DNA of 64,000 nt from Sorex araneus (GCF_027595985.1 NC_073307.1:121623678-121687677), one strand, 5' to 3'. Positions 1-12,739 are shown, numbered from the stretch's first letter. Numbers and translations are program-made. The notes: generated by a model not told the origin, from the sequence alone.

Positions 1-1045
1 ACTGTACTATCACTCCTCACACCCAGACCAAAGGATTAAAAATAAGCCTAACGTCAGAAAATAGGGCGATAAAATGAACAGAAAGTATCAATGAAGAAAT
101 CCAAATGGCCAAAAAGCACATGAAAAAGTGTTCTTTATCGCTAATCATCAGGGAGATGCAAAGCAAAACAGCAATGAGATATTATCTCAAACCACAGAGA
201 TTGGCACACATCCAAAAGAACAAAAACAACCGGTATGGGAGTCGCAGTGGGGAGAAGGGGACTCTCCTTCACTGATTATGGGAATGCCTACTGGAAAACA
301 ATATGAACATTTTTCAAAAACTTAGAAATTGAGCTCCCACTTGACCCAGCAATGCATCACTTCTGGAAACATACCCCAGAGATGCAAAAAAGTATAGTAG
401 AAATGACATCTGCACTTGTATTTATAATAGCCAGAATCTGGAAAAAACCTGAGTGCCCGAGAACAGATGACTGGTTAAAGAAACTTTGGTACATCTATGC
501 AATGGAATACTATGCAGCTGTTAGAAAAGATGAAGTTATGAAATTTGCATATATGTGGATCAACATGGAGAGTATCATGTTAAGTGAAATGATTTGGAAA
601 GAGGGACAGACATAAAATGACTGCACTTATTTGTGGAATATAAAGTAACATAATGGGACACTAACACCCAAGGACAATAGAAATAAGGGTCAAGAGTATT
701 GTCCCCCCTTGGAAGCTGATCTCATGCTCTCAGGGGAAGGTAGATGGGATGGAGAAAGGAGCACTAAGTAAATGATGGTTGGAGGAAGTGCTCAGGATGG
801 TAGATGCATGCTGAAAGTAAACAATGGAATAAAAATAATGTTCGCTTGATTCCTGTATTGCAAAATATAACACCCAGAAGGACAGAGAGAGTAAGAGGGC
901 ATGTGCCTATACGGAGGGAAGGGGACATGGGAAGTGTGGGGGTGGGCGGAGGGATAATGGGAACATTGGTGGTGGAGAATGGGCACTTGTAGAAGAATGG
1001 GTATTTGAAAAATATTAAGTCCAACAGAAATAAAATTATACATAT
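1..1045 (+). mobile_element. L1 3' part (ORF2 C-terminus and 3' UTR)
   Basis: Continues from outside the window. FFIANHQGDAKQ at 128-170, and DDWLKKLWYIYAMEYYAAV at 460-520, are L1 ORF2 C-terminal motifs. The 3' UTR has a G-rich stretch (915-955) and ends near an AATAAAATT at about 1027-1036. Confidence 0.85.
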
Positions 1046-1330
1046 ATGTATGTGACTAGCTTTTATTATTTTATTATATTTTATTAGACATTCTGGTACC
1101 ATGATGTACATAGTTATTCTTAGCAGAGTTTAGGCATGTAGTGCTTCAATACAGTCCCACCAGCAGTGCTGACTTCCCTCCACTGATGTTCACAGGTTTT
1201 CTCCAAACTGTCTGCGTTTTTGACAGGCACATTTCTAAATTTGATTGTTGGACTTTTGATTTCATACTTACTTTCTTTGATTTCATACTTACTTACTTTT
1301 GATTTCATACATACTTACTGTTGGCTCTGA
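1046..1330 (-). mobile_element. Antisense old L1-type 3' end
   Basis: T/A-rich start, then 'ggtaccatgatgtacatag', 'cagcagtgctgacttccctcc' and 'aggcacatttctaaatttg'. Similar antisense ends occur at 29316, 36610, 44695 and 57010, and in sense at 28680 and 63010. Confidence 0.5.
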
Positions 1331-1379
1331 AGTATAGATAAATACACACATCCCATGTCGGTACTAACAATGTGCTCAA

Positions 1380-2130
1380 AGCCTGGAATCAGCATCCTGT
1401 TCTGTCCCATGCCTCTAGGTTTATCCCCCTCATTTTTTCCCTTTCCTGTCCCTGTCATTACTGTATTCAGTGGTCAAGGGTAATCTGGGTATCCCCAATG
1501 TGAAACCAGGTATTCCCTCCTCCTGTTATTTTTTTAAAGACCACAGATAACTAATGTCATCTAGTATTTGTCACTTCCTTTACATGGTATACTCCAGTTC
1601 TATCCAATTTGTGGCAAAATGCATGATATCTTCATTCCTTGCAGCTTCAGTGTATAAACTCTGTATATAATCTATCATACTTTCATTATTCATTCATCTG
1701 CTCTTGGACACCTAGGTTGATTTCACATCCCAATATAATATCACCTCTGCCCATGGTGACTCTATATTTAGTTCTCTGAGAAATGTCCATACTGTTTTCC
1801 TTAGGCTTAAAGTAGTTGAACCAGCCATGGAGGAGAGTTCATTTTTCAATGAATCCCCAACCACTGTCTATCTCCTTCAAAGAAGTGCCTTTCAATTTTT
1901 CTCCAGACTTTTGGATAGGGCTTTTGCATTATTTTCTGTTGTTAATCTGTGTGCTTTATATACCTAAAATAGGAAACCTGTATCTGATGTTGTTGAAGGC
2001 ACATGTGTCCTCCTGTTCATTTAGTGTCTATTAGTTTCAGCCCATGTTTCCTTAGCTGTATAGAAATCTTTGAGTATAATGAGGTCCCATAGGATTACTT
2101 TTATTTCTCTTGTCTTGAGTACCTAATTCA
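1380..2130 (-). mobile_element. Old antisense L1 (ORF2 C-terminal region)
   Basis: Antisense L1 phrases: 'attcattcatctgctcttggaca', 'ggttgatttcacatccc', 'agttgaaccagccatgg', 'tttggatagggcttttgc', 'aatctttgagtataatgaggtcccat'. Order fits L1 read backwards. Strongly diverged. Confidence 0.65.
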
Positions 2131-2568
2131 TAGGAAATGGGGTTTGGTGCAAGAGAGCAACATATGGAAAACAGAAAGTCCAGAACACTGACACCATGTA
2201 GTAGATGCAACAAACAAATATACAACCATCATATAGTAAATGTAACAATCAGATATAGGAAAGACAATTGAAATTACTCCTAGAGTTCCATATGGAACTT
2301 CTTTCTTATTAGCCAGATTTTCCTTCTGGTTGCTTATCTGTGAAAAATATAAACATGTCCTACAAACACTCAAAGATATATGTTAATAATATTTTATTCT
2401 GCATGAACACTAGAAAAAATAGCCTTTCCTTTTACATATACAGACCATGAAAATTAATAGTGACTCCCATATACAATGAAATACAATTTAGCTTTAAAAA
2501 GTGAGAAATGCCAGATATTTGAAATGCAATGTCAAAATTTCTGGAAAAATGACTACATTGTGATTTAC
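2130..2568. other. No recognisable feature
   Basis: AT-rich sequence downstream of the MRGPR pseudogene's stop. There is no coding signal or clear repeat, although it may be very old L1. Confidence 0.4.
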
Positions 2569-3539
2569 TTAGGACACATGAGTATTTCCTGACATCTCCA
2601 GACTCTCCTGAGGAAGGCTACCTTGACTTCCATTCTCTTTAGGAACATCTTGCAAAGCTCTCTGAAGAATTAATTCGAGTCTTCTACTTTGCTGTTTTTT
2701 GCTTCTGCTTATAAGAACCAAAAAAAAGTAAATAATGGGCTTGGCACAGCTGTTGACACAGGTTAATATCTCTGTAACTAGAAAAGATTTTAAAGTGTAC
2801 ATAGCATAAGTAATTGCATTACGTCTAAGAGGATACCCAAGGTAATTCACAGAGGAGAAAGGCCAGCACAGTGAGCCTGAGGGGCACACGTAGAATGATC
2901 AGCTTCCTCTGGGAGCCACACAGCAATCTGATCATCAGGACCAAGGTAGATCTAAAGACAAACACAGGAGACAACCAGCCATATAGCAATGCTTAAATCA
3001 ATAAACATCCACAAATGTGTATCAGGTTCTCCAAACAAAAGCCACTGAATTCAAATCACAGAATGCTCAGGAGCAGAGATAGGCCCCAGATCAGGGCACA
3101 CATGACAGATAACATGTGTTTTGAGTCATTGCAAGGATACCAGATGGGCTGTAGGACAGACAAGCAGTGTTCTGTCCTAATGGCAGTGAGAATGCTCAGC
3201 CCTACAACATAGGGAAAGACAAACATCATGAATATAATTCAGGAATGAAGCTGAATCATTTGATATCATAGACAAAATTACATGGATTATAACATCTGGA
3301 TTGATAGACAAAAACCTGCTCCTGCCCAGCTGAGGATGTAGACGGAGAAAGCATTCCTCTGCATACAGAAAGCCAGGAGCCAGAGCACCACAGCATTTCC
3401 TGCCAGCCCCACCAGGGAAATGATAAATTACTGAAGGTCTGCAATCAAGAAGTCCATATCCATGTCTTGTATCAAAACCCTCCCAATCACTTTCATTCTC
3501 TGGTGTGCATTCAGTCACCCAGGCTGTGACATAATTCAT
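2569..3539 (-). pseudogene. MRGPRX-like pseudogene with several frameshifts
   Basis: From 3539 on the minus strand: a start region with MNYVTAWVTE and ENESDWEGFD, then a frame change. In the next frame TM1 reads [16 protein letters not shown], followed by [10 protein letters not shown]. After further shifts TM3 reads [17 protein letters not shown]. The last stretch (2569-2889 frame) gives TM7 with EILTCVNSCAKPIIYFF and the tail LQRALQDVPKENGSQGSLPQ, ending at the position matching the intact receptor. The region for TM4-TM6 is only partly readable. It shares K instead of N in the NPxxY position with the intact gene, and keeps E but not R in ERC (EHC). It is a full-length coding-exon duplicate, not processed, because the flanks are also duplicated. 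Confidence 0.9.
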
Positions 3540-4199
3540 GCTCAGATACTCTGTTAGTGTTTCTCAAAAAATATATATATATATATATGTTTAATTATGG
3601 ATTTTCATTGCAAAACAGGTACCTGAGAGCAGAGAGAAGCAACTTAAACAGTTTAAGCAGGCCACACCACTTTGACATCCTATATTTGGTCTCTGCCCGA
3701 TCCTTCTGATTAAAGCCTGGGATTTCTCTACTGAATCACAAGTTTTCACACATATGAAATTTTCTAAGTTCCTGATTTTCCCACTAATTTCCTAGGCCAT
3801 ATCTTACTGCACAGTTTCCAGAGGACAGAATTCAGGGCAGAAGCAGCAACAGGACTCTGGGCCCAACGTTGTGTTCTAGGCCTTCTGTTCATCAGAGGCA
3901 CAAAGTCTGTGACACCTCTAGATGTCTAGAGTTGAAGTAATATGACCCAGTAGTGCCTGGTCTGTTAGGTCCATATATCGTGATCTGAAAAGAGTGACCT
4001 CTTTCTTACTCATGTTCATTACTATATCCCAATGGCTAACATTTGTGAGGGTCACAATAGGTTGTTATGAAATGTTTTCCAATGGGAAGTATAAAAATGT
4101 GTGAGGTGGACGTTTAAAACCAGAGGAAATTAGGATCATATGCAGAAAAAGAAAACTCATTAAATGGAACTGTCACCAGGATAAGCATACATAATGAGA

Positions 4200-4450
4200 A
4201 GTATCATTATAGCACAGCAGGTAGGGCATTTGCCTTGCATGCAGTTGATGTGGGTTCGATTCTTCTGTCCCTCCTGGAGAGCCCAACAAGCTACCGATAA
4301 TATCCTGGCCACACAGCAAAGCCTAGCAAGCTACACATGACATGTTCGATATGCCAACAACAGTCACAACAAGTCTCACATGGAGACGTTACTGGTGCCT
4401 TCTTGAGCAAATCGATGAACAACAGGAGGACAGGACAGTGCTACGTGCTA
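4200..4450 (+). mobile_element. tRNA-headed SINE with RTE-type tail
   Basis: The tRNA-like head carries the B box GGTTCGATTC (4253-4262). The body runs through 'gagcccaacaagctacc' and 'atgccaacaacagtcac'. The tail 'gacgttactggtgcc...gagcaaatcgatgaacaac' is the RTE-like end. Inserted in block A only. Confidence 0.82.
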
Positions 4451-4839
4451 CATTACTCCTCCTAAGTTTAAAGGTTTTTTTTAATATATTAATTGTACAC
4501 ACAAAATTATTATTTCTGTATTCTGAGAACTCAAAAGTTAAAAGACTCTAGTGGGCGCCTGTTAATATAAAGAGAATTGTCTATGATGACAATTAAAAAA
4601 CTCACAGAATTTGTAATATTTTAATATAGAAAAGAACACCTAAGCAAGAGAGAGAGGAGAGAGTAGGGCTGAATGAGAGACTTCATTACTTATTAAATTT
4701 TGTTACATATGAAAATATGGAAGAGAAAGAATATTTGCAGTTTTGACTATGCACTTTTATGGAGGATTCTTTGGAGAAGAAGATAGGGTATTGATTTTTT
4801 ATGTTTCTGCAATACTTGGTGATGACCTGGGCCTACTCC

Positions 4840-4960
4840 TGACTATGTGTGTAGAAATTACAGATGAAGGTACTGGGGGGACTGTATATGATGCTGAGGA
4901 TAGAACCTAGACAGGCCTCAGCACAGAAAATACCCTTCTGCTGTACTAACACTTGGACCA
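4840..4960 (-). mobile_element. Antisense SINE relic
   Basis: 'atgctgaggatagaacc', 'gcacagaaaatacccttctgctgtact' and 'acacttggacc' resemble the complement of the tRNA-like head ('gatagcacagcgggtagggc', B box) at low identity. Confidence 0.45.
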
Positions 4961-6240
4961 CATGGAGATTGGTTATTGGCAAGGTGCTTTTTCCAAGTCA
5001 CTTGTGATTTAAGCACAAATGCTCATTTAAACTTCAACTTGGGAATAGCTGGTCAACAAGGTGAAGAAGAGCTGCTGGTTTAATGTTTTTCAAGATAAAA
5101 CTTCTCTTGGCCTTCTTTAGAAAAATATTGAATTAACAGAACAAAACTAGTGACTCTGAGAGGCAGACAAGAGGGCTGAGTAGAGGGTCTTTTTGGTGAT
5201 GGGATGACACTGAAATCCTGTAGGTGGGTGGGGTGAGTAGGAGACCCATGTAGAGGTATGAATTTAACCCTTGAACTTCATATTTAAGTAATTGAAACCA
5301 TTCAAAACTAATATAAAAAGGATGAAAATGTTAAGTGAATGCTATCCTTTCCAATTAGAGAAAAGAAAATGGAAGTACCCAGGGATTGAGTGCTAGGTAC
5401 CTGATTATCCGCGTATAATTGGTATGAAGCTGTTCTGAATCTCCAGGTCTGAGTCAGATGCTTTCCCTTTACCAACCCTACAGTTTCATTTCTAGAGTGG
5501 AATGGCACCTAATTAAGGAGAAGGCAGAGACAGATGTCAGTAACTCTATCTGGATCCCTAGAGGAATATAATGATTAGGGATTTTTTGTATATTTGTATA
5601 GTCTTGATTATACAGTTTCAAATATTAAAGAAATTTTATTAAAATATGTACAAAGGGTTTAATGAACTGTTTTGAATGATTTTTAGAATTTTGTTTTTTG
5701 TTTGACAATCCTGTTACTGTAGGGTTTCAGGTATAAAGCATTTCAGCAGAGCATATTCCACTATGGATCCACATCCCTCCTTCACTATCCTGGAGCCCCA
5801 TCTTTTCCTCCCTTATCTCCCCACCATCTTGGGTTTCCTACTGAACTATTCTCAGTTTCTGTTGGTCTTGGCATTTGTAATTCCCTTAAAATATTTATCT
5901 ATTTGAGACAGATTATTCTATATCATTCTCTTTCAAACTTCATGTATGGTAATATTCATCAACCTAGCAAGCAGCAATTTGATGTTATTTGAAGTCTCCC
6001 CAAAACAATCATCAAAAGAACAAGTCCCTTGCTGCTAGGAAAAGACAATCATTATTTTACAAATCAGGTAAGTTGGTTCTGAGAAGACACCTCTCCTACT
6101 CAGGGCAGTGAATGGAGGACTCATTTCCTTAGTGAGAGATGATGAATAAGACACCAAATCTCTCTTGGGTTTTACACTCTTGGTGGCCTGATGAGAAGAG
6201 GTAAAGTACAAACATATTTCCATCCATCAAGGTACATCTC

Positions 6241-6999
6241 CTATTCATTTATGTCACTTAACATAGATGTCAGTTGTGATAAGTACTTCTCTTTTTTACC
6301 TGTTTGAGAAAACCTTAGAAATCTGAACCTTCTTCATGTTTGTTGTAGTTTATAATAATGCTAATTACTATAATCTCCTTAAGTAGCACTATTCACTGTG
6401 ACTATTTATTGTAATAGCCTTATTAACACAAAAGAGGTTAATTTAAGGAAAAATCATGACTTGGGATCTGTGTAGGTCAATATGCCCTTAGCTATTAATG
6501 ATAATGACACATCATTAATAAGAAGAGAAGCTTCTATGAAATGTCTCTAAATGGGGCAGTGCCTGAGGAAGAATGAGCGCTGTAGAGATTGCAGTTACCC
6601 ACTATTTCCATTCTCCTCAGAAATATTATTGAGGATGTCGGAACAGGGCTGCCTGATTCTGGATAGTACCAAGCAACTGGGCTCCTGTCATGGTTGGGCA
6701 CCTGCTTTGAGGAGGGCAGAAGCAGGGCACCAATTTCTTGTCTTCTGCCTTTTTTTTCTTCCCATGGCTAGATGCTAAATGTCTCAGATGAACACAGTGT
6801 CAACACAATTATTTTTTAAAGGGGAATACACAAAAATGGGAGAGGCATCGGGTCTTGAAGACTCATCACTTTTAGTTATTGAGGTTCATTTTAAACATAG
6901 TTGCTATTGTTTTTTCCGAATTCAAAATCCTGAATACAACATAATTTTAAAATTAAATATCTATAAATGTGTAAAAAAACTAAAGCACGCCTAAGGGAG
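6241..6999. other. No gene recognised; flank of block A
   Basis: AT-rich to about 6540. The short open frames at 6551-6994 have no family match that I can recognise and no paralogue in the other blocks. Confidence 0.4.
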
Positions 7000-7424
7000 T
7001 GTGCACTCTCAGGCTCTCTGGGCGACTCTGTCTCACCGCCCGCGTTCGGTGCTCTGGAGACGCTGTGTATGGGCTGGATCGGGACAGACATTGGCCAAGG
7101 ACAGGTGAAGGAAGAACAAGGACCAAGCTGATTGCTGATTAGTTACCTTTATTCAATCTTCCATCTTTCTCACCTCCCACACTCCTGGCTCCTTACTCTC
7201 TCTGGATCTACTGCAGCCTGATTCTCCCTCACTCTGTCTCTCCCCCCTACTTGTCTCCCCCTCCTAGCCCTCTAGGCTACACACAGCCAGATAGCAAAAT
7301 CAACATAAGAAAGCCCTTCCTGAGGGCCACCAGGTTCAAAGGGAGCACAACCTAGGGGCATTCCAAAGCCCTTCCTAACTCTTACAGTGTTTTTCTCTTT
7401 CCCTTAGTCCAAACACTCACTAAC
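7000..7424 (-). mobile_element. Probable antisense LTR of an endogenous retrovirus
   Basis: Read on the minus strand: TGTTAGTGAG at the 7424 end; a purine-rich stretch; AATAAA (complement TTTATT at 7149-7154) near the middle of the 3' half; a GC-rich segment with GGCGGTGAGACAGAG; and an end near CACA at 7000. This looks like U3-R-U5 with a polyadenylation signal. 7425-7800 could be attached internal or flanking sequence. No TATA box or target duplication is certain. Confidence 0.4.
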
Positions 7425-8120
7425 ATCTTAATACTAGTTATTTTTGTATGGACATAGCAAGAGATACATTGAGGCTTGCAAGGCAGCTCTCCTGGCAACA
7501 TCTTGCCAGACTCAGACTACAGCTCTCAGGCGAGATTAATCATTCCTAACCCTAGCAGGGTCCAAATCTAGGTATCACTGTTTGGGATCATGATAGCATT
7601 TGTCCATGATCAAGCTCTTAACTTATAGTTAAGCATTAGGCAATTTGGCCACGCCCATCTCGATGCCAGAATAGCACACAACTCACCGCTTGCCCTGGGT
7701 CCATCTCGTCCCTTGTCGGGACCCTGCTATTGGGGATGCTAGGAAGTAAGGGCGGCTGAGGCTTAGGTCCAGAGAACAGATGCCCAGGAGGAAAATATCA
7801 CATAGAGTCAAATGACTCCCAGGTTACAAAAGCATAGCATTTGCTAAGTCTTCCTGTGTCCATACAAAAGGGACATTACTCTGAATAAACTATGCAAAGG
7901 ACTCAAGGAGAAGAGAAAAGCAATATTTACAAGTCAACAGAACACTAGGGAAAAAGCTACAAATAAACTCAGAGGAATGGGAGCACTGTGAAGGGAGTAA
8001 CCCAGTAAACCCAAACTACCTGAGGCTATGTTATCCTACATAAATGATTACAAGTACCACCATCTTTTCAAATACAAATCACGTTATACTTGTATTAATG
8101 TATATTTAAAAATCATTCCA

Positions 8121-8299
8121 GAAGCTGGAGCGATGGCACGGCAGATAGGCATTTGCCTTGCACGCAGTCGACCTGAGTTCAATTCCCAGCATCCCGTATG
8201 GTCCCCCGAGCACCACCAGGAGTAATTCCTGAGTCCAGAGCCAGGAGTAATCCCTGTGTATTGCCGGGTAGGAACCAAAAGCATAAAAAAAAAGAGTAG
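8121..8299 (+). mobile_element. tRNA-headed SINE with A-rich tail
   Basis: The head resembles a tRNA with Pol III boxes (the B box is degraded to AGTTCAATTCC). The body 'catcccgtatggtcc...gccaggagtaa' is followed by an A-run. Perfect 11-bp target duplications AAATCATTCCA flank it at 8110-8120 and 8300-8310. An A-tail with this kind of duplication is typical of L1-mobilised SINEs. Confidence 0.88.
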
Positions 8300-8529
8300 A
8301 AATCATTCCAAATAAGTTATACTGATGGAGATATAAGAAGAAAAAATATAAAGAAAACAATTAAATGAATGTAGTGAATAAGAGCTCCATCATCCAGATA
8401 ATGTCCCAGACAGTAAGTTCTGTGAACATGCTAAAGAAGACAGAATCCTCTGCCTTTACAACCAAATTTAATTTGCATATTCTACACCAATTAACAACAA
8501 TCGATTAATTGTAACACCAATTGTCCTCA

Positions 8530-10366
8530 TTCACCTGACACCAAAAGAGTCCCCAATATGGCAGCAATTAAGAAAGATGAGCAAGGAGAGGCTGAAAAAA
8601 TCTCAGGGACAAACTGTACTGCCAAAATGAAGAAAAACTAAAATGACTGTACTTTCAACACCAGTATATTGGCAACGGAAGCACCCATCAAGGAACTGAT
8701 GGTGCAAGTGCAGAAGATCAAGTATGACATCATTGGTCTGACTGAAATGAGAAGACATAGATCACATCACACCATTTTCGACACTGGAGATGAATTGTTC
8801 TAAGGAACATGCAACAACAGAGAAATCGGTGGGTTGGTTCCTTGTAAACACGAACTTGACCATGAGCATTGATTCATTCGAATGCCTAACAACACGAATC
8901 AGATGATTATGCTTGAATAGATGTGGCTCACTCCTGGCAGTTTCTATCTTCGCCATCTTTGTACCAACATCCAACTATGATGAAGAAGAAATTGAGAAGT
9001 TCTATATGGAACTGGAGAGGTCCTATAAAGAAGACCACACCTTCTACAAGATCATTGTTGCTGATTTTAATGCCAAGATAGGAACAAGAAGGTAGCCCGA
9101 AGAAATCGACATTGGGACCCATGGCCTAGAATGGAACGATCAGGGTGAGAGACTGTCTGAGTTCATCATGTTGACCAAGACTGTTCATGGTAACTCACAG
9201 TTCCAAAAGGCCAAATCTAAACGCTGGACATGGGGGTCTCCTGATGAACAGTTCCACAATGAAATTCACCACATCATATTCAATCAAGGGTTTTGCCTGA
9301 CCGATGTCGCTGTTGTGTCAAAATTCCAAACGAGATCAGACCACCATCTCCTTCATGCAAAATTCTACTTCACAAAGCAGGGAGAAAGGGCTGCAAAGTT
9401 TAAGTTTAATAAGGAAACTCCCAGAATGACCACAAACTGGGAGCTCTTTAGCACTATTGCAGCAACTCGGGAAGATGCCGTCTTTGACAACATCAACAAG
9501 CAATAAAATTGACTGGTTCAGCACCTCCATGACTGTTCGAAGAATGCCGAGAGTGAGAAAGCCACAAACAGACGCCTGTCTTCGGAAACTCTCGAGCTCA
9601 TTCATCAGTGTTGTTTGGCACAAGACTCAGACAACCACAAGCTAATGTCTGAGCTTGCAAAGCTGTGCAGAGAAGCGATAAAGGAACGGATGACTGGTTG
9701 AGGAAACTTTGGTACATCTATACAATGGAATACTATGCAGCTGTTAGAAAAAAGGAAGTCAAGAATTTTGTAGTTAAGTGGATGGGCATGAAAAGTTTCA
9801 TGCTGAGTGAAATGAGTCAGAAAGAGAGAGACAGACATAGAAAGACTGCACTCATCTATGGTATATAGAATATCAGAGTGGGAGACTAATACCCAAGAAC
9901 TGTAGAAATAAGTACCAGGAGGTTGACCCCATGGCTTCGCGGCTGGCCTCACGTTCCGGGGAAAGGGCAACTCAGAGAAGCGATCACCAACTACATTGTA
10001 GTTGAAGGCCATGTGGGGGAAGGGAGTTGCGGGCTGAATGAGGGCTAGAGACTGAGCACAGCGGCCACTCAACACCTTTATTGCAAACCACAACAGCTAA
10101 TTAGAGAGAGAGAACAGAAGGGAATGCCCTGCCACAGTGGCAGGGTGGGGTGGGGGGGAGATGGGATTGGGGAGGGTGGGAGGGACGCCGGGTTTACGGG
10201 TGGTGGAGAATGGGCACTGGTGAAGAAGGGATGGGTTCCCGAACTTTGTATGAGGGAAGGAGGGAAGTATAAGCACAAAAGTGTATAAATCTGTAACTGT
10301 ACCCTCACGGTGATTCTCTAATTAAAAATAAATAAATTATAAAAATTAAAAAAAAAGAAATAAACA

Positions 10367-10397
<31 letters not shown>

Positions 10398-12211
10398 GGA
10401 AGACCTCAAAGAGAGAATAGCAGCAGTGTTGGCCGATGTGGTAGAAGCTGGGAAAAGTATTCGCTGTACTCACTTGTCATTTGCCATCTACAAAACCAAA
10501 ATGACTGCCCTCCGACGTTCTGATGGATCTATCACTTCTTCCAGAAAGGCAATGGAGAGGATTATTCACGACTTCTACTCTGATCTCTTTGATAGCCATG
10601 TCCACCTGCCAACATACAAAATTCCACAGGACAGATATGTAGTTCCCAAAGTCCTCCCTTTCAAAATCCCACATGCCATTTCATTGGTAAACAAGTGTAC
10701 AACACCCGGTCTGGACAAGGTCAAACCCCAACACCTGAAGAATCTGTCACCAGTACTCATCAATACGCTGGCTCAACTCTTCACACACTACCTGTCTGAA
10801 TGCAAGGTTCCATCTCAGTGGAAAACCAGCAGGACCGTTCTATTGTACAAGAAAGGAGACATCCAGGACATCGGCAACTACCACCCAATCTGCCTGCTGT
10901 CTGTTGTCTACAAGTTGTTCACTCGTGTCATCCTGAATAGAATAGACAGAACACTAGATAAAGGACAACCATGGAGTAAGCCAGGTTCCTAAAAGGATTC
11001 AGCACAACCTACCATACCCACACAGTGACCAAACTCATTGAAGTTTCGAGAGAGTTCAAGATGCCGCTCTGTCTAGCGTTCACGACTTAAAGAAGACTTT
11101 TGATTCTGTTGAGACTAACACAGTCATCGAAGCCCTAGCCAAACAAGGAGTTCATACTCAGTACATCAAGATCCTCCATGAGCTGTATTACGGATTCATC
11201 ACCAGGATCTCGCCATCTTCAAAGAAATGATCACCGATGTAAAAAGAGGGGTTCAGCAGGGTGATATCATTTCACTGAATCTCTTCAGTGCCACCCTCGA
11301 GAACATCATGCGACAACTGGAATGGGAAGTAATGGGAATGAAGATAGACAGTTGGCAACCACACCACCTCTGTTTCGCTGATGACATCATTCTCATAACA
11401 CCAAACATTAACCAAGTGGCACAAATGCTGGCCGACTTCAACCACGAGTGTGGAAAGGTTGGACTGCAGCTGAACCTCAACAAGACAATGCTCATGAAAA
11501 TCGAACTAGTCCCTGATACTCCATTTGCTCTCATTGGAATAAACATCTCCAAATGCAGCAGCTATGTGTACCTGGGTTGAGAACTCAACATGAGAAATGA
11601 CTGGCGCCAGAACAGCGCAGGAGGAAGAGAGCAGCGTGAAACGCCTTCAAGAGCATCGAAGAAGTGGATAAGAGAAAGAACCTCAGACTCCGGGCACATC
11701 TTTTCAATTCCACCGTTCTTCCTGCACTAACAAATGCCTCAAGAAACTGGGCCCTATGAAAACAGGATGAGAACGCTATTTGTCTATCCCAAGAGGAATC
11801 GAAAGAGCTATACTAGGAATATCACGTCTCACTCAAGTGAGAGAAGGAATCCAGAGTTCCGAACTCTGTCGACGGTCAAGAATTAGGGACACTGTCTTGC
11901 TTGCCAAGGCATCAAAAATCAGATGGGCCAGACATGTAATGCAATTCAGAGACAACCGCTGGACTAGAGCTGTTACCAACTGCATTCCAAGGGATGTCAA
12001 AAGACCGCATGGCCACCCACCAATGAGATGGTCAGACTTCTTTGTCAAAACCCTGAATGAACGGTTTGAGGCTCTTCCTGTCCCTGGAGCGAGCAGATAT
12101 TATTGGGCTACACTAGCACGCGACAGGGATAAATTGAGACGTCACTGGCGCCTGCTCGAGCAAATCAAAGATCAATGGGATGACAAGTGATACAAGTGAT
12201 TCATCGATTAT
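8530..12211 (+). mobile_element. RTE-clade non-LTR retrotransposon, decayed, interrupted by an L1
   Basis: One long endonuclease/reverse-transcriptase frame is recognisable in pieces. Endonuclease: YDIIGLTEMRRH (8720-8760 area), VPTSNYDEEEIEKFY, IVADFNAKIG (9050-9080), KRWTWGSPDEQ and TRSDHHLLHAKF (9210-9360). RT: TTPGLDKVKPQHLKNL, NYHPICLLSVVYKLFTRVIL, RGVQQGDIISLNLFS, and CFADDIILI (catalytic ADD, about 11380). C-terminal: KIRWARHVMQFRDNRWTRAV, GHPPMRWSDFF, ending RLLEQIKDQWDDK at 12190. A 3' tail of short ACAAGTGAT repeats follows. Frameshifts and stops make it inactive. An L1 3' fragment sits at 9687-10396; across it the frame rejoins (REAIK then DLKERIAAVL). The 5' limit is uncertain. 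The last ~50 bp match the tail of the local SINEs. Confidence 0.9.
9687..10396 (+). mobile_element. L1 3' fragment inserted in the RTE element
   Basis: It starts in the L1 ORF2 C-terminus (DDWLRKLWYIYTMEYYAAV), continues through the 3' UTR with a G-rich tract at 10140-10190, and ends GGTGATTCTCTAATTAAAAATAAA with a CA- and A-rich tail to 10396. The short repeat AAAGGAA at 9680-9686 and again after the A-tail is the likely target duplication. Confidence 0.8.
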
Positions 12212-12526
12212 GTATCTAGGAGGAAATACCACTATGTCTTAAATATGGATTCCCATTTCCTCTGACTCAGGAAAAACATGTCAACTCAGACAGGGAATGT
12301 AGAGAGCTAAAATACATCATTTTGTACCTTGTGGCCAGCTCAAGACTTGTTCTTGACTCTTTGCTCAGGAATCACTCTTGGAAGCCTCGGGAGACCAAAT
12401 GTGGTGATGGAGATAAGAATTGGATCAGCCACATGCAAGTCATGCTCTCTACACACTGTAATATTTCTCTGGCCAAAAACATTGTTTTCTGAAGTGACAT
12501 TAAATGAAGGATAGAAAGAAATACAC

Positions 12527-12738
12527 GAACAAGAGCGGGCACCAGTACCGTCTCCGTTCTGAGACTTGTTATTGATTTTGGCATATCAAATATGCCACAG
12601 TTAGCTTGCCAGGCTCTGCCATGTGGGCAGGATTCTCTCATAGCTTGCCAGGCTCTCTGAGAGGAACAGAGGAATTGAACCCGGGTCGGCCTGTGCAAGG
12701 CAAACACACTACATGCTGTGCTATCACTCCAGCCCTTT
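12527..12738 (-). mobile_element. tRNA-headed SINE with RTE-type tail
   Basis: On the plus strand it runs from the tail complement (GAGCGGGCACCAGTA at 12532) to the head complement ending CACTCCAGCCC near 12736. The B-box complement GGAATTGAACCC (12670-12681) has one change. Confidence 0.82.
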
Positions 12739-12739
12739 C

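Larger units (their letters stand above)
3540..6240 (-). other. Upstream/intronic flank of the first MRGPR pseudogene (duplicated block A)
   Basis: This stretch has no gene but aligns in order with 32717-34680. Examples: the motif around 'cctaggccat' and 'attcagggcag' at 3790-3840 matches 32985-33035; 4060-4200 matches 33190-33370; 4960-5400 matches 33690-34140, including 'gagggtcttt...ggtgatgggat'; 6035-6225 resembles 34440-34660. A SINE (4200-4450) and an antisense SINE relic (4840-4960) are present only in this copy. 5690-5950 looks like an old antisense L1 3' end. Confidence 0.6.

Noticed and set aside
2569-2889. Functional short receptor isoform
   Set aside because: It contains only TM7 and the tail in frame; the rest of the receptor is frameshifted.
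9605-10093. 162-codon minus-strand frame
   Set aside because: Antisense of an L1 3' fragment and its flank; no conserved motif.
10426-10992. 188-codon open frame that could be taken for a host gene
   Set aside because: It is the reverse-transcriptase part of the RTE element; flanking frames continue the same protein.
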